Part shown: piece after piece, positions 25,351 through 33,163 of the stretch
How positions within the stretch are numbered: position 1 is the stretch's first letter
Layout of the letters: every line of letters begins with the position of its first letter
NCBI GenBank assembly: GCA_902797435.1
Contig: CADBSV010000004.1
Location: 1-38,176 of the forward strand
Length of the DNA: 38,176 bases
Source of the DNA: an uncultured Bacteroidia bacterium
Lineage (GTDB): Bacteria; Bacteroidota; Bacteroidia; Bacteroidales; UBA932
Direction of reading: 5' to 3'
The notes under the pieces: model-generated
What the model saw: the letters and a program-made list of their open reading frames with translations, nothing else
What the model was told of the DNA's origin: nothing
Databases searched by the model: none
Made by a program: the position numbers and the translations under genes

Positions 25351-26250
25351 TCAAGCGGTGCTCCGGGCAGGCCCTCGGCGCAGGAAGCAGCCGACGGTAT
25401 TCTCCAGGAGCATGGCGATGGTCATGGGGCCGACGCCGCCCGGGACGGGCGTTATGGCGCCGGCCTTTGCGGCGACGGCGTCGAAATCGACGTCACCGCA
25501 GAGAACACCGGTGACGGGATCCACGTTGATTCCCACGTCAATCACGGCAGCGCCGCTCTTGACCATATCGGCAGTGACGAAATGCGGCTTGCCGATTGCC
25601 GCAACGAGAATATCCGCCTTGGATGTGATTTCCGCAAGATTCTTTGTATGCGAATGACACACGGTAACGGTGGCCCCTGCATTGAGCAGCAGTTTTGCAA
25701 CCGGAAGTCCCACTATGTTGCTGCGGCCCAGCACTACGGCGTTTTTGCCGTCGGGGTCCACGCCAGCCTCTGAGAGAAGACGCATGCATCCTGCCGGAGT
25801 GCAAGGCACGGGGAAAGCGGGAGCTGCGGAATTCAAACCGGGGAGGCCCGCCGCGCGTTCGGTCCAAAGCCGTGCCACGTTCGCGGGGGACAGGCCGTCC
25901 ACGTCTTTATCCGGACTGATTGCAGCGATTACGTGACTCTCACAGATATGCCCTGGAAGGGGCAGCTGTACCAGAATGCCGTCCACCGAAGGATCGGAAT
26001 TGAGAGCCTCGACCCGGGATAGCACCTGGTCCACGGTGGCCTGTGCGGGAAGCCGGAACGTCAGGTTTTCTATGCCTACGCGCTCGCATGCGAGTTCCTT
26101 GTTGTGGACGTACTTGGCGCTGGCCGGATCGTCTCCGACAAGGATTACAGCAAGCTTCGGGTTGCGGCCATACTTTTCCTTAAGGCCTGCTACTTCCTCT
26201 GAGAGCAATGCCTTTATCGAATTTGCGACTTCTTTACCGCTAATAATCAT
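25351..26250 (-). CDS. folD: Bifunctional methylenetetrahydrofolate dehydrogenase/cyclohydrolase FolD
   Basis: Interconverts 5,10-methylene-, methenyl- and 10-formyl-tetrahydrofolate in one-carbon metabolism. The 299-residue protein has the catalytic Y47-x3-K51 pair (SAKYVHNK), VDGILVQLPLP, SPDKDVDGL, the Rossmann motif VVLGRSNIVGLPVAKLL, and DVGINVD and ITPVPGGVGPMT near the C-terminus. All cyclohydrolase and dehydrogenase motifs are present. It is divergent from cmk, 40 bp apart. A TATCTTCG sequence (26262-26255, one mismatch from TAnnTTTG) sits just before its ATG. Confidence 0.96.
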   Translation of the reverse strand: MIISGKEVANSIKALLSEEVAGLKEKYGRNPKLAVILVGDDPASAKYVHNKELACERVGIENLTFRLPAQATVDQVLSRVEALNSDPSVDGILVQLPLPGHICESHVIAAISPDKDVDGLSPANVARLWTERAAGLPGLNSAAPAFPVPCTPAGCMRLLSEAGVDPDGKNAVVLGRSNIVGLPVAKLLLNAGATVTVCHSHTKNLAEITSKADILVAAIGKPHFVTADMVKSGAAVIDVGINVDPVTGVLCGDVDFDAVAAKAGAITPVPGGVGPMTIAMLLENTVGCFLRRGPARSTA

Positions 26251-26275
26251 AAAGCGAAGATAAGCAATTTATTGC

Positions 26276-26283
26276 TATATTTG
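26276..26283 (+). promoter_or_regulatory. Probable -7 box for cmk-ispH
   Basis: TATATTTG is an exact TAnnTTTG match, 7 nt before the cmk ATG at 26291. This predicts a leaderless cmk mRNA. No convincing -33 TTTG was found at 19-21 bp upstream. Confidence 0.5.
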
Positions 26284-26290
26284 TTCCGAT

Positions 26291-26986
26291 ATGACAGTAC
26301 CCGACATAATTATCGCCGTTGACGGCTATTCTTCCACAGGCAAGAGCACTTTCGCCAAACTCGTTGCAAAAGAATTCGCATTCCTCTATCTGGATTCCGG
26401 AGCCATGTACCGTGGGGTAACCCTGTTTGCAATGGAAAAGGGCCTCATCAAAGGCGAAAGCATAGATGAACCAGCCCTCAAAGCTGCACTGCCCGAGCTT
26501 GAACTGCACTTCAAGCACGGCGAAGAAGGCACCTCACTCTGGTGGGCGGACCGCTGCATAGAAAAGGAAATCCGCACCATGGAAGTATCTGGATGGGTAA
26601 GCCCGGTTTCGGCCATCGCCTTTGTGCGCGCCTGGGTGGATGAGCGCCTCCACGCTTTCAGCGAAGGCGGACGGGTTGTCATGGACGGACGCGACATCGG
26701 AACCACCGTTTTCCCGAATGCCGAACTCAAGATATTCATGACGGCAGACCCGGCAGTGCGCGCTCAGCGCCGCTACGACGAACTCATCGCCAAGGGCCAG
26801 AAAGCAAATCTCGAAGAGGTGGCAAAGAATCTTTCCGAACGCGACTACATCGATTCCCACCGCGAGACTTCTCCCCTGAGGCAGGCCCCCGACGCTTATG
26901 TAATGGACAATTCCGACATGACCCTTCATGAGGAGACGGTTTGGCTGCGCGGCCTTATCCAGGGCAAATTCGGCATACTTGAGTAA
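26291..26986 (+). CDS. cmk: Cytidylate kinase
   Basis: Phosphorylates CMP and dCMP to the diphosphates. The 231-residue protein has the P-loop GYSSTGKST (12-20), LYLDSGAMYRGVT, DGRDIGTTVFPNAELKIFM and RYDEL, typical of the Cmk family. In Bacteroidales cmk is commonly followed by ispH, and here ispH starts 3 bp after the cmk stop. Length is normal. Confidence 0.95.
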   Translation: MTVPDIIIAVDGYSSTGKSTFAKLVAKEFAFLYLDSGAMYRGVTLFAMEKGLIKGESIDEPALKAALPELELHFKHGEEGTSLWWADRCIEKEIRTMEVSGWVSPVSAIAFVRAWVDERLHAFSEGGRVVMDGRDIGTTVFPNAELKIFMTADPAVRAQRRYDELIAKGQKANLEEVAKNLSERDYIDSHRETSPLRQAPDAYVMDNSDMTLHEETVWLRGLIQGKFGILE

Positions 26987-26989
26987 CAC

Positions 26990-27928
26990 ATGCTGGTCGA
27001 GACTGACCCACATTCCGGATTCTGCGGCGGAGTAATCCGCGCCATAAGCAAGGCCGAAGAGTTCCTCTCCGGCAATCCGAGGCTGTACTCCCTCGGAGAA
27101 ATGGTGCACAACGAAGCGGAACTCGCCCGTCTGGAAGCCAAAGGTCTCGAGTGCATAAGAGTATCCGACCTGGAAAGCATACCCGAAGGCGGAACGGTAC
27201 TCATCCGCGCCCACGGAGAGCCGCCATCGACCTACAGGGCCGCCGCCCGCCTTAATATAATAGACTGCACATGCCCGGTGGTGCTCGGGCTGCAGAAGAG
27301 CATACGCGAAGCCGCCGCCCGCCTCTCCGGAAAGGGTACGATAGTGATTTTCGGCAAGATAGGCCATCCGGAAGTACTGGGGCTCGTCGGACAAACGGCG
27401 CAGACGGCCGGTCCGGGGTCCGCGAAGGCCGGTCTCTTGCAAGATTCCCTGCCGGACGCAGCGAAGCCTCGAACAGCCCCCGGCGGCCCCGTAGTCGTGG
27501 AGAACCTCGCGCAGCTGCAGGCAGCGGTCGAGGATGGCCGCATCACCGCTCCGGTGGAGGTCTTTTCCCAAACCACCAAGAGTCCGGTGGAATATGCCGA
27601 TATCTGCGCCTGCCTGCAGCAGCGCTTCCCCGGAACCGCCGTGCACGAGACCATCTGCTCCCAGGTCGCCGACAGACACCGCAGATTATCCGAATTCGCA
27701 GCAGGCCACGACGTAATAGTGTTTGTTGCGGGGAAACAGAGCAGCAACGGAAGAGTACTCTTTGAACTCTGCCGGAAAGTGAATCCGCGGTCCCATTTCG
27801 TGGGAGACGCAGCCGACATCCGCCCGGAATGGTTCGAAGGGGCACGCAGTGCAGGAGTATGCGGAGCCACCTCCACGCCCAAATGGCTGCTTGAAAACGT
27901 GGCGCAGGCAATAAAAAAATTGCAATAG
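26990..27928 (+). CDS. ispH: 4-hydroxy-3-methylbut-2-enyl diphosphate reductase
   Basis: Last enzyme of the MEP isoprenoid pathway, an iron-sulfur protein producing IPP and DMAPP. The 312-residue protein has cysteine ligand C12 in SGFCGGV, a second in IDCTCPVV and a third in ETICSQVADR, plus MVHNE, RAHGEPPS, GHPEVLGLVGQ, SQTTKSP and the C-terminal GATSTPKWLLE. About residues 138-166 (QTAGPGSAKAGLL to GGP) look inserted relative to Bacteroides IspH as I remember it, which moves from GLVGQT almost straight to the VE segment. The insertion is glycine/alanine/proline rich and lies between two otherwise conserved stretches. Family identity is secure; activity with the insert is an inference. It supplies precursors used by uppS. 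Confidence 0.93.
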   Translation: MLVETDPHSGFCGGVIRAISKAEEFLSGNPRLYSLGEMVHNEAELARLEAKGLECIRVSDLESIPEGGTVLIRAHGEPPSTYRAAARLNIIDCTCPVVLGLQKSIREAAARLSGKGTIVIFGKIGHPEVLGLVGQTAQTAGPGSAKAGLLQDSLPDAAKPRTAPGGPVVVENLAQLQAAVEDGRITAPVEVFSQTTKSPVEYADICACLQQRFPGTAVHETICSQVADRHRRLSEFAAGHDVIVFVAGKQSSNGRVLFELCRKVNPRSHFVGDAADIRPEWFEGARSAGVCGATSTPKWLLENVAQAIKKLQ

Positions 27929-27950
27929 TCAGTGTAAATTCTTATTTTTG
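27920..27950 (+). promoter_or_regulatory. Probable promoter of efp
   Basis: TATTTTTG (27943-27950) matches TAnnTTTG and TTG (27920-27922) lies 20 bp upstream. The predicted leader to the ATG at 27988 is about 30 nt. The -33 element overlaps the last bases of ispH. Confidence 0.6.
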
Positions 27951-27987
27951 TGGGCTTTTCAAGACAAATTTTTTAATAATTCATACT

Positions 27988-28551
27988 ATGGCAACAACAG
28001 CAGATTTCAAAAACGGACTTTGCATGAACTTCAACGGGAAACCCTGCGCAATCGTATGGTTCCAGCATGTGAAACCCGGAAAGGGCCCCGCTTTCGTAAA
28101 GTGCAAACTCCGCAATCTGGAGAACGGCCGCATTCTTGAGAACACTTTCACCGCAGGTGCCAAAATCGAGACCATCGAGGTCGAGAGGCGCCCCTATCAG
28201 TTCCTTTATGCAGACGAAGACGGGTTCAACTTCATGCATGAAGAGACCTACGAACAGATAAGCCTTCCCAAGAACGTCGTTGAAAATTCCGACCTCATGA
28301 AAGAAGGACAGCACGTGGAGATGATGTTCGTTGTTGGTGAAGAAAGGTGCCTCACCTGCGAGCTTCCCACCTATGTGACACTCGAGGTCACTTATGCAGA
28401 GCCCGCCGTAAAGGGCAACACCGCCAGCACCAGCGCCCTCAAGGAGGTTACCCTCGAAACCGGCGCAAAGATTATGGTTCCCCTCTTCATCAACCAGGGC
28501 GACGTAATCACGGTCAACACCACGGACCGGTCCTACGGACAGAGGCAATAA
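27988..28551 (+). CDS. efp: Translation elongation factor P
   Basis: EF-P relieves ribosome stalling at polyproline. The 187-residue length is standard. The tip loop KPGKGPAFV puts the functional lysine at 32; whether it is modified cannot be told, and no EpmA-type modification gene is seen here. C-terminal OB-domain features include LTCELPTYVTLEV, TGAKIMVPLFINQGDVITV and the ending TDRSYGQRQ. It is followed by a terminator shared with the convergent RNase G gene. Confidence 0.96.
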   Translation: MATTADFKNGLCMNFNGKPCAIVWFQHVKPGKGPAFVKCKLRNLENGRILENTFTAGAKIETIEVERRPYQFLYADEDGFNFMHEETYEQISLPKNVVENSDLMKEGQHVEMMFVVGEERCLTCELPTYVTLEVTYAEPAVKGNTASTSALKEVTLETGAKIMVPLFINQGDVITVNTTDRSYGQRQ

Positions 28552-28553
28552 TC

Positions 28554-28590
28554 AAAAAAAAGGGGTGCTCAATCGAGCACCTCTTCTTTT
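28554..28590. terminator. Bidirectional terminator between efp and rng
   Basis: AGGGGTGCTC (28561-28570) pairs with GAGCACCTCT (28575-28584) across an AATC loop, with one G-T wobble. It is flanked by an A-run on the left (28554-28561) and a T-rich run on the right. The minus-strand T-run (eight) is stronger, and the RNase G stop codon lies inside the hairpin. Confidence 0.85.
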
Positions 28591-30134
28591 AAGTTTAGAA
28601 ATTCATACTGCAGGATGCTGTTGGCCGTGGACTCCACGAGCCTCAGCTTACACTTGTACTTGCGCCGCCACTTCGAGATATAGGAGTTCCATCCCCGCGA
28701 CAGATACGCGCCCAGTATGGGGCTGGTGCGCAGGATCAGGTTCTTCTCCCCTTTTTCGCCGACAAAATAGGCAAGCTGGCGTTCCACCTGCTCGTCGATT
28801 ACCACCGTGCTGGTGATTTTCCCCGTTCCGTGACACAGCGGACACTGTTCGCGGGTCTCGATCTGGGTAACCGGACGGATTCGCTGACGGGTAATCTGCA
28901 TGAGCCCGAATTTGGTGAGGGGCAGCACGTTGTGCTTGGCCCTGTCGGAAGCCATAAGGTCCTGCATGTATTTGTGCAGGGCATTGCGGTGCTCGGCCGA
29001 ATCCATGTCGATGAAATCGACGATGACTATACCACCCATGTCACGCAGTCTCAGCTGACGTGCAATTTCTTCCGCGGCGAGCTTGTTCACCTCGAAGGTG
29101 TTTTCCTCCTGATCCGTGGTCTTCGCCCTGATGCCGCTGTTTACGTCCACCACATTGAGGGCTTCGGTGCTTTCTATTACCAGGTAGGCGCCCTGTTTCA
29201 TGGGCACCACCTTGCCGAAGGAACTCTTTATCTGGCGCGTCACTTCGAAATGGTCGAAGATAGGTTCGCGCCCGTTGTAAAGGTGGACTATTTTCTCCTG
29301 TTCCGGAAGGATGAGGGAGATGTACTTTCTGATTTCCTCGGCCGTCTTCTCGTCGTTGACATGGATTCCCGTGAACGAGTCGTTGAGAAGATCCCTGAGG
29401 ACCGTGGTGGTTTTGGAATACTCCGTAAAGAGGAGCTGGACTCCCTTGCCGGAGGCTATCTTATTCCAGGCGCCTTCCCATTTTTCTATGAGGGCCTTGG
29501 TTTCCGCCACAAGCACGGAGGCGTTCTTGCCTTCGGCCGCCGTGCGGATGATAGCTCCGTAATTGCGGGGCAGTATGCTCTTTACCAGAGTTTCGAGCCG
29601 GCGTTTTTCCTCCCGCGAAGAAATCTTCTGGGAGATGCTCACCTTGTCTGCGAACGGCAACAGTACGATGTTGCGTCCTGCCAATGAAATTTCCGCGGTG
29701 AGCCTCGAGCCTTTTGTGGAAATCGGTTCCTTCACAATCTGCACAGGAATCATCTGGCCTGGTTTCAGGTGGTCCTCTATGCGCCCTTCCTTTTCGAGAG
29801 GCTTCCCGAGCTTGATGCCGGAATAGAGGGAACGAAGATTCTTGTTGGGATTGCTCTCCCGCACGAACTGGTCGAATGCGGGGAAGAACAGGCCAAGGTC
29901 CAGATAATGGATGAAAGCTTCCTTGGCGTCTCCGATGTCCACGAAAGCGGCATTGAGGCTGGGCAGGAGTTTCTTTACCCTTCCGAGGTAAACGTCTCCC
30001 ACCGAAAAGCTGCGACCCTGCACGGACTCGTTGTTATACTCGATAAGTCGCTTGTCCTCCATGAGGGCAATACGCACTTCCGAGGGCGACACGTCCACGA
30101 TAAGGTCTTTCTCCTTTGCTTTCGCTTCTTCCAT
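28569..30134 (-). CDS. rng: Ribonuclease G/E family endoribonuclease
   Basis: Single-strand-specific endoribonuclease acting in rRNA maturation and mRNA decay. The 521-residue length fits RNase G (no long C-terminal scaffold as in E. coli RNase E). An S1 domain occupies about 37-120 (GDVYLGRVKKLLPSLNAAFVDIG), followed by the catalytic domain with DVNSG and IVIVDFIDM carrying the metal-binding aspartates, and the zinc-link CPLCHGTG. It lies downstream of HU and the COX24-type gene, with a terminator between. Confidence 0.94.
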   Translation of the reverse strand: MEEAKAKEKDLIVDVSPSEVRIALMEDKRLIEYNNESVQGRSFSVGDVYLGRVKKLLPSLNAAFVDIGDAKEAFIHYLDLGLFFPAFDQFVRESNPNKNLRSLYSGIKLGKPLEKEGRIEDHLKPGQMIPVQIVKEPISTKGSRLTAEISLAGRNIVLLPFADKVSISQKISSREEKRRLETLVKSILPRNYGAIIRTAAEGKNASVLVAETKALIEKWEGAWNKIASGKGVQLLFTEYSKTTTVLRDLLNDSFTGIHVNDEKTAEEIRKYISLILPEQEKIVHLYNGREPIFDHFEVTRQIKSSFGKVVPMKQGAYLVIESTEALNVVDVNSGIRAKTTDQEENTFEVNKLAAEEIARQLRLRDMGGIVIVDFIDMDSAEHRNALHKYMQDLMASDRAKHNVLPLTKFGLMQITRQRIRPVTQIETREQCPLCHGTGKITSTVVIDEQVERQLAYFVGEKGEKNLILRTSPILGAYLSRGWNSYISKWRRKYKCKLRLVESTANSILQYEFLNLKEEVLD

Positions 30135-30146
30135 TGGTTTTGTTGA

Positions 30147-30190
30147 TTAAAAACAAGAGGCCCGCCGGATCCCCCGTACGAGCCTCTTTC
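30147..30190 (-). terminator. Terminator after HU and COX24-type genes
   Basis: On the minus strand AAGAGGC (30188-30182) pairs with GCCTCTT (30161-30155) around a GC-rich loop of about 20 nt, then runs into GTTTTTAA. It sits 13 bp past the COX24-type gene stop and ahead of rng, so rng is probably expressed mainly from its own promoter or by readthrough. Confidence 0.7.
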
Positions 30191-30202
30191 GACCTGAGAA
30201 TA

Positions 30203-30292
30203 TTACTTCTTCTTGTGTCTGTTGAGGCGCAAACGCTTTTTGCGTTTGTGCGTAGACATCTTATGTCTTTTTCTCTTCTTTCCGCTTGGCAT
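30203..30292 (-). CDS. 29-residue basic COX24/AURKAIP1-type ribosome-associated protein
   Basis: This gene is shorter than usual ORF cut-offs. The product starts MPSGKKRKRHKMSTHKRKKR and ends NRHKKK; 16 of 29 residues are K or R. The MSTHKRKKR segment is the AURKAIP1/COX24 C-terminal motif, known from mitochondrial small-subunit proteins and from short proteins of Bacteroidetes. It lies 10 bp after the HU stop and is followed by a terminator, so it is probably cotranscribed with HU. A ribosomal role is inference from family membership. Confidence 0.88.
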   Translation of the reverse strand: MPSGKKRKRHKMSTHKRKKRLRLNRHKKK

Positions 30293-30302
30293 ATGTTAAG
30301 AT

Positions 30303-30578
30303 TTATTTCTTGAGTTCTGCAACAAACGTCTTTGCCGGCTTGAAAGCGGGAACATCGTGCTCGGGAATAACGATGGTTGTCTTGGCGGTGATGTTACGAG
30401 CTGCTTTCTTTGCACGGTGCTTCACGATAAAGCTGCCGAATCCGCGGAGATAAACGGGGTTGCCTTTTGCAAGAGAGCCCTTTACATTCTCCATAAAGGC
30501 CTCAACCACAGACTGAACCTGAATTTTCTCAATGCCGGTTTCTTTGGCGATCTCGTTGACGATTTCTGCTTTTGTCAT
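30303..30578 (-). CDS. HU-family DNA-binding protein
   Basis: 91-residue histone-like protein that bends and compacts DNA. Sequence features are MTKAEIVNEIAKETG, VQSVVEAFMENVK, the GSFIVKHRAKKAARN arm and a C-terminal segment VPAFKPAKTFVAELKK; length is normal for HU/IHF proteins. The beta-arm IPEHDVPAFKPAK contains the usual proline at its tip. A well-matched promoter lies upstream, and a COX24-type gene follows 10 bp after the stop. Whether it is the main HU or a second copy cannot be judged here. Confidence 0.94.
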   Translation of the reverse strand: MTKAEIVNEIAKETGIEKIQVQSVVEAFMENVKGSLAKGNPVYLRGFGSFIVKHRAKKAARNITAKTTIVIPEHDVPAFKPAKTFVAELKK

Positions 30579-30622
30579 AGTACTATCAGTTTAAAATTGG
30601 ATGTTTAACGGTTTTGGGACTG

Positions 30623-30653
30623 CAAAAATATAGATAATTTTTTAATAATCAAA
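30623..30653 (-). promoter_or_regulatory. Good Bacteroidetes-type promoter of the HU gene
   Basis: On the minus strand TATTTTTG (30630-30623) is an exact TAnnTTTG match and TTTG (30653-30650) lies 19 bp upstream, the expected spacing. The leader to the ATG at 30578 is about 38-40 nt. This is the best-matched promoter in the window. Confidence 0.75.
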
Positions 30654-30695
30654 CAGCTACACGGAGATTTTATTTTATAACTTTTGGCACGGGAC

Positions 30696-30726
30696 TTGAC
30701 AAAGGCATTATACTGCTGTTTATAAT
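30696..30726 (+). promoter_or_regulatory. Possible sigma70-like promoter upstream of lon
   Basis: TTGACA (30696-30701) and TATAAT (30721-30726) are both exact hexamers, but the spacer is 19 bp rather than the usual 17. An alternative TAACTTTTG-type box at about 30678 fits TAnnTTTG only with a mismatch. It may be chance in AT-rich sequence; the function is not shown. Confidence 0.3.
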
Positions 30727-30754
30727 CCGTTTAACTGACAATTTGGCAGAACAT

Positions 30755-33163
30755 ATGAAATCTGACACTATATACACAATGCCTGCAGGCGCAGAGGTAA
30801 GCATTATCCCCGTCATGCAGGGGGAAGACATCAAGGAAATCAGCGATGCCGATCTCCCCGAAACCCTGCCCATCCTTGCACTCCGCAACGCTGTCCTCTT
30901 TCCGGGGGCGGTATTTCCCGTCACGATAGGAAGGGAAAAGAGCATCAAACTTATAAGGCAGGCCGAAGAGCACGACTTCCTGGTAGGATGCGTCCCCCAG
31001 ACCGACGTCACCATAGAGGACCCGCGGGAAAAAGACCTGTACCAGTATGGCACCGCGGCCAAGATAATCAAGACGCTGGAAATGCCGGACGGCACCATCA
31101 CGGCCATCCTGCAGGGAATCAAGCGTTTCTCCCTTGACGCCGTACTCGACTACGAGCCGTACATGACCGCAAGGGTGCATTATCTCGACGACTTCCTGGC
31201 CGACCAGGATTCCGCCACCATCAAGGCAATAGCGGACTCCCTCAAGGAGAACGCCATCCAGATAGTGCGCAACACCAGCATGGCCTCGCGCGAAGCCATC
31301 GCCGCCATCCGGGGCATAAACAATTTCCGTTTCCTGGTGAACTTCATCGCCACCACCGTGGAAGTTGACGAATTCGCAGACAAGATAGAACTCCTGCAGT
31401 TCGACGACATCCGCGCCCGCGCCATGAAGCTCCTGACCATCCTAAACATGGAGATAGAACTCTCCAAGATAAAGCAGGATATCAACCAGAAGGTAAAGAG
31501 CGAAATCGACCAGCAGCAGCGGGAATACTACCTCAACAACCAGCTCAAGACCATCCAGGAGGAACTCGGAATGGATGAGGGCGAGGATTTCGAAAAGTTC
31601 AAGGAAAGAGCCGAGAAGAAAAAGTGGCCCAAAGAGATAGCCGAAGCCTTTGGCAAGGAACTGGCAAGGCTGCAGAAATACTCCCCCACCTCGCCGGACT
31701 ACAGCGTGCAGTACAATTATCTCGACTTCATGCTCACCCTCCCGTGGAATGAGATGAGCGAAGACAACCTCGACCTCTCCCATGCCCAGCAGGTTCTGGA
31801 CGAAGACCACTACGGCCTCGATTCCGTTAAGGACCGCATCATCGAGTATCTCGCCGTCCTGAAGCTGAAGGGCAACATGAAGTCGCCCATCCTCTGCCTG
31901 TACGGGCCTCCGGGAGTGGGAAAGACCAGTCTGGGAAAGAGCATCGCCAAGGCGCTCGGACGCAAATACGAAAGGATTTCCCTGGGAGGGCTGCACGATG
32001 AAGCGGAAATACGCGGACACCGCAAGACTTACATTGGCGCCATGCCCGGCCGTATCATGAACGCCATAGCCAAGGCCGGGACCAGCAACCCGGTGATAGT
32101 CCTCGATGAAATCGACAAGGTTGGAGCGGACTACAAGGGAGACCCGTCAAGCGCGCTTCTCGAAGCCCTCGATCCGGAGCAGAACTCGACCTACCACGAC
32201 AACTACCTCGATCAGGACTACGACCTCTCGCACGTGCTGTTCCTCACGACCGCCAACGGCATCAGCAGCATACAGCCCGCCCTGCTCGACAGGATGGAGG
32301 TTATAAACGTAACGGGTTACCTCGCCGAAGAAAAGGAGGAGATTGCAAAGCGCTACCTCGTGCCCAAGCAGCTCGAAGCCCACGGGCTGGGCAAAGACGC
32401 CCTCGAGATAGAGCCCGGCGCGATACACGAAATCATAGACCAGTACACCCACGAATCGGGCGTGCGCGGCCTTGAAAAGCAGATTGCAAAGATAGCCAGG
32501 GTCACCGCCAAGAAAATAGCCCTGGAGCAGGAGCACCCGTCCGTCATCAAGAAAGAGCATCTCAAGGAATATCTCGGCCTGCCTGTGGCATTCCACGACA
32601 AGCAGAAGGGCAACGAAGGCCCGGGAGTGGTGACAGGCCTTGCCTGGACCGAACTCGGAGGCGAAATCCTTTTCGTCGAGAGCAGCGTCTCCGGCGGCAA
32701 GGGAGCCCTCACCATGACAGGCAACCTGGGCGATGTGATGAAGGAATCGGCCACGATAGCCTACCAGTACATAAAGGCGCACCCCGAGATAGCCAAACTC
32801 ACCAGCGAACAGTTCGCCGCCAAGGACATCCATGTCCACGTACCGGAGGGAGCCGTTCCCAAGGACGGCCCGTCGGCCGGCATAACGATGGTTTCTTCAA
32901 TGGTGTCGGCTTTCCGCGGAGAAGCCATCCGGAAGGGTGTCGCAATGACCGGAGAGATGACCCTAAGGGGAAAGGTCCTTCCCGTAGGAGGCCTCAAGGA
33001 AAAGGTTCTGGCGGCGAAGAGGGCCGGGGTAAGCACCATCCTTCTGAGCGAAGACAACAGAAAAGACATTGAGGATATCAAGGAAATTTACGTAAAAGGT
33101 CTTACCTTTGTATATGTAAAGGATATTCAGGACGTAATCAACTATATCTTTCCTCAAGGATGA
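30755..33163 (+). CDS. lon: ATP-dependent protease Lon
   Basis: Cytosolic AAA+ serine protease for damaged and regulatory proteins. I start at the ATG at 30755 (802 residues, MKSDTIYTMPAGAE); an in-frame TTG at 30743 is less likely. The N-terminal domain (LPILALRNAVLFPGAVFPVTIG) is followed by a helical region, the Walker A motif GPPGVGKT (384-391), and the protease domain with catalytic S707 in PKDGPSAG and K750 in GGLKEK, 43 residues apart as in E. coli Lon. All motifs are intact. The stop overlaps the ung start (ATGA). Possible promoter at 30696-30726. Confidence 0.97.
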   Translation: MKSDTIYTMPAGAEVSIIPVMQGEDIKEISDADLPETLPILALRNAVLFPGAVFPVTIGREKSIKLIRQAEEHDFLVGCVPQTDVTIEDPREKDLYQYGTAAKIIKTLEMPDGTITAILQGIKRFSLDAVLDYEPYMTARVHYLDDFLADQDSATIKAIADSLKENAIQIVRNTSMASREAIAAIRGINNFRFLVNFIATTVEVDEFADKIELLQFDDIRARAMKLLTILNMEIELSKIKQDINQKVKSEIDQQQREYYLNNQLKTIQEELGMDEGEDFEKFKERAEKKKWPKEIAEAFGKELARLQKYSPTSPDYSVQYNYLDFMLTLPWNEMSEDNLDLSHAQQVLDEDHYGLDSVKDRIIEYLAVLKLKGNMKSPILCLYGPPGVGKTSLGKSIAKALGRKYERISLGGLHDEAEIRGHRKTYIGAMPGRIMNAIAKAGTSNPVIVLDEIDKVGADYKGDPSSALLEALDPEQNSTYHDNYLDQDYDLSHVLFLTTANGISSIQPALLDRMEVINVTGYLAEEKEEIAKRYLVPKQLEAHGLGKDALEIEPGAIHEIIDQYTHESGVRGLEKQIAKIARVTAKKIALEQEHPSVIKKEHLKEYLGLPVAFHDKQKGNEGPGVVTGLAWTELGGEILFVESSVSGGKGALTMTGNLGDVMKESATIAYQYIKAHPEIAKLTSEQFAAKDIHVHVPEGAVPKDGPSAGITMVSSMVSAFRGEAIRKGVAMTGEMTLRGKVLPVGGLKEKVLAAKRAGVSTILLSEDNRKDIEDIKEIYVKGLTFVYVKDIQDVINYIFPQG

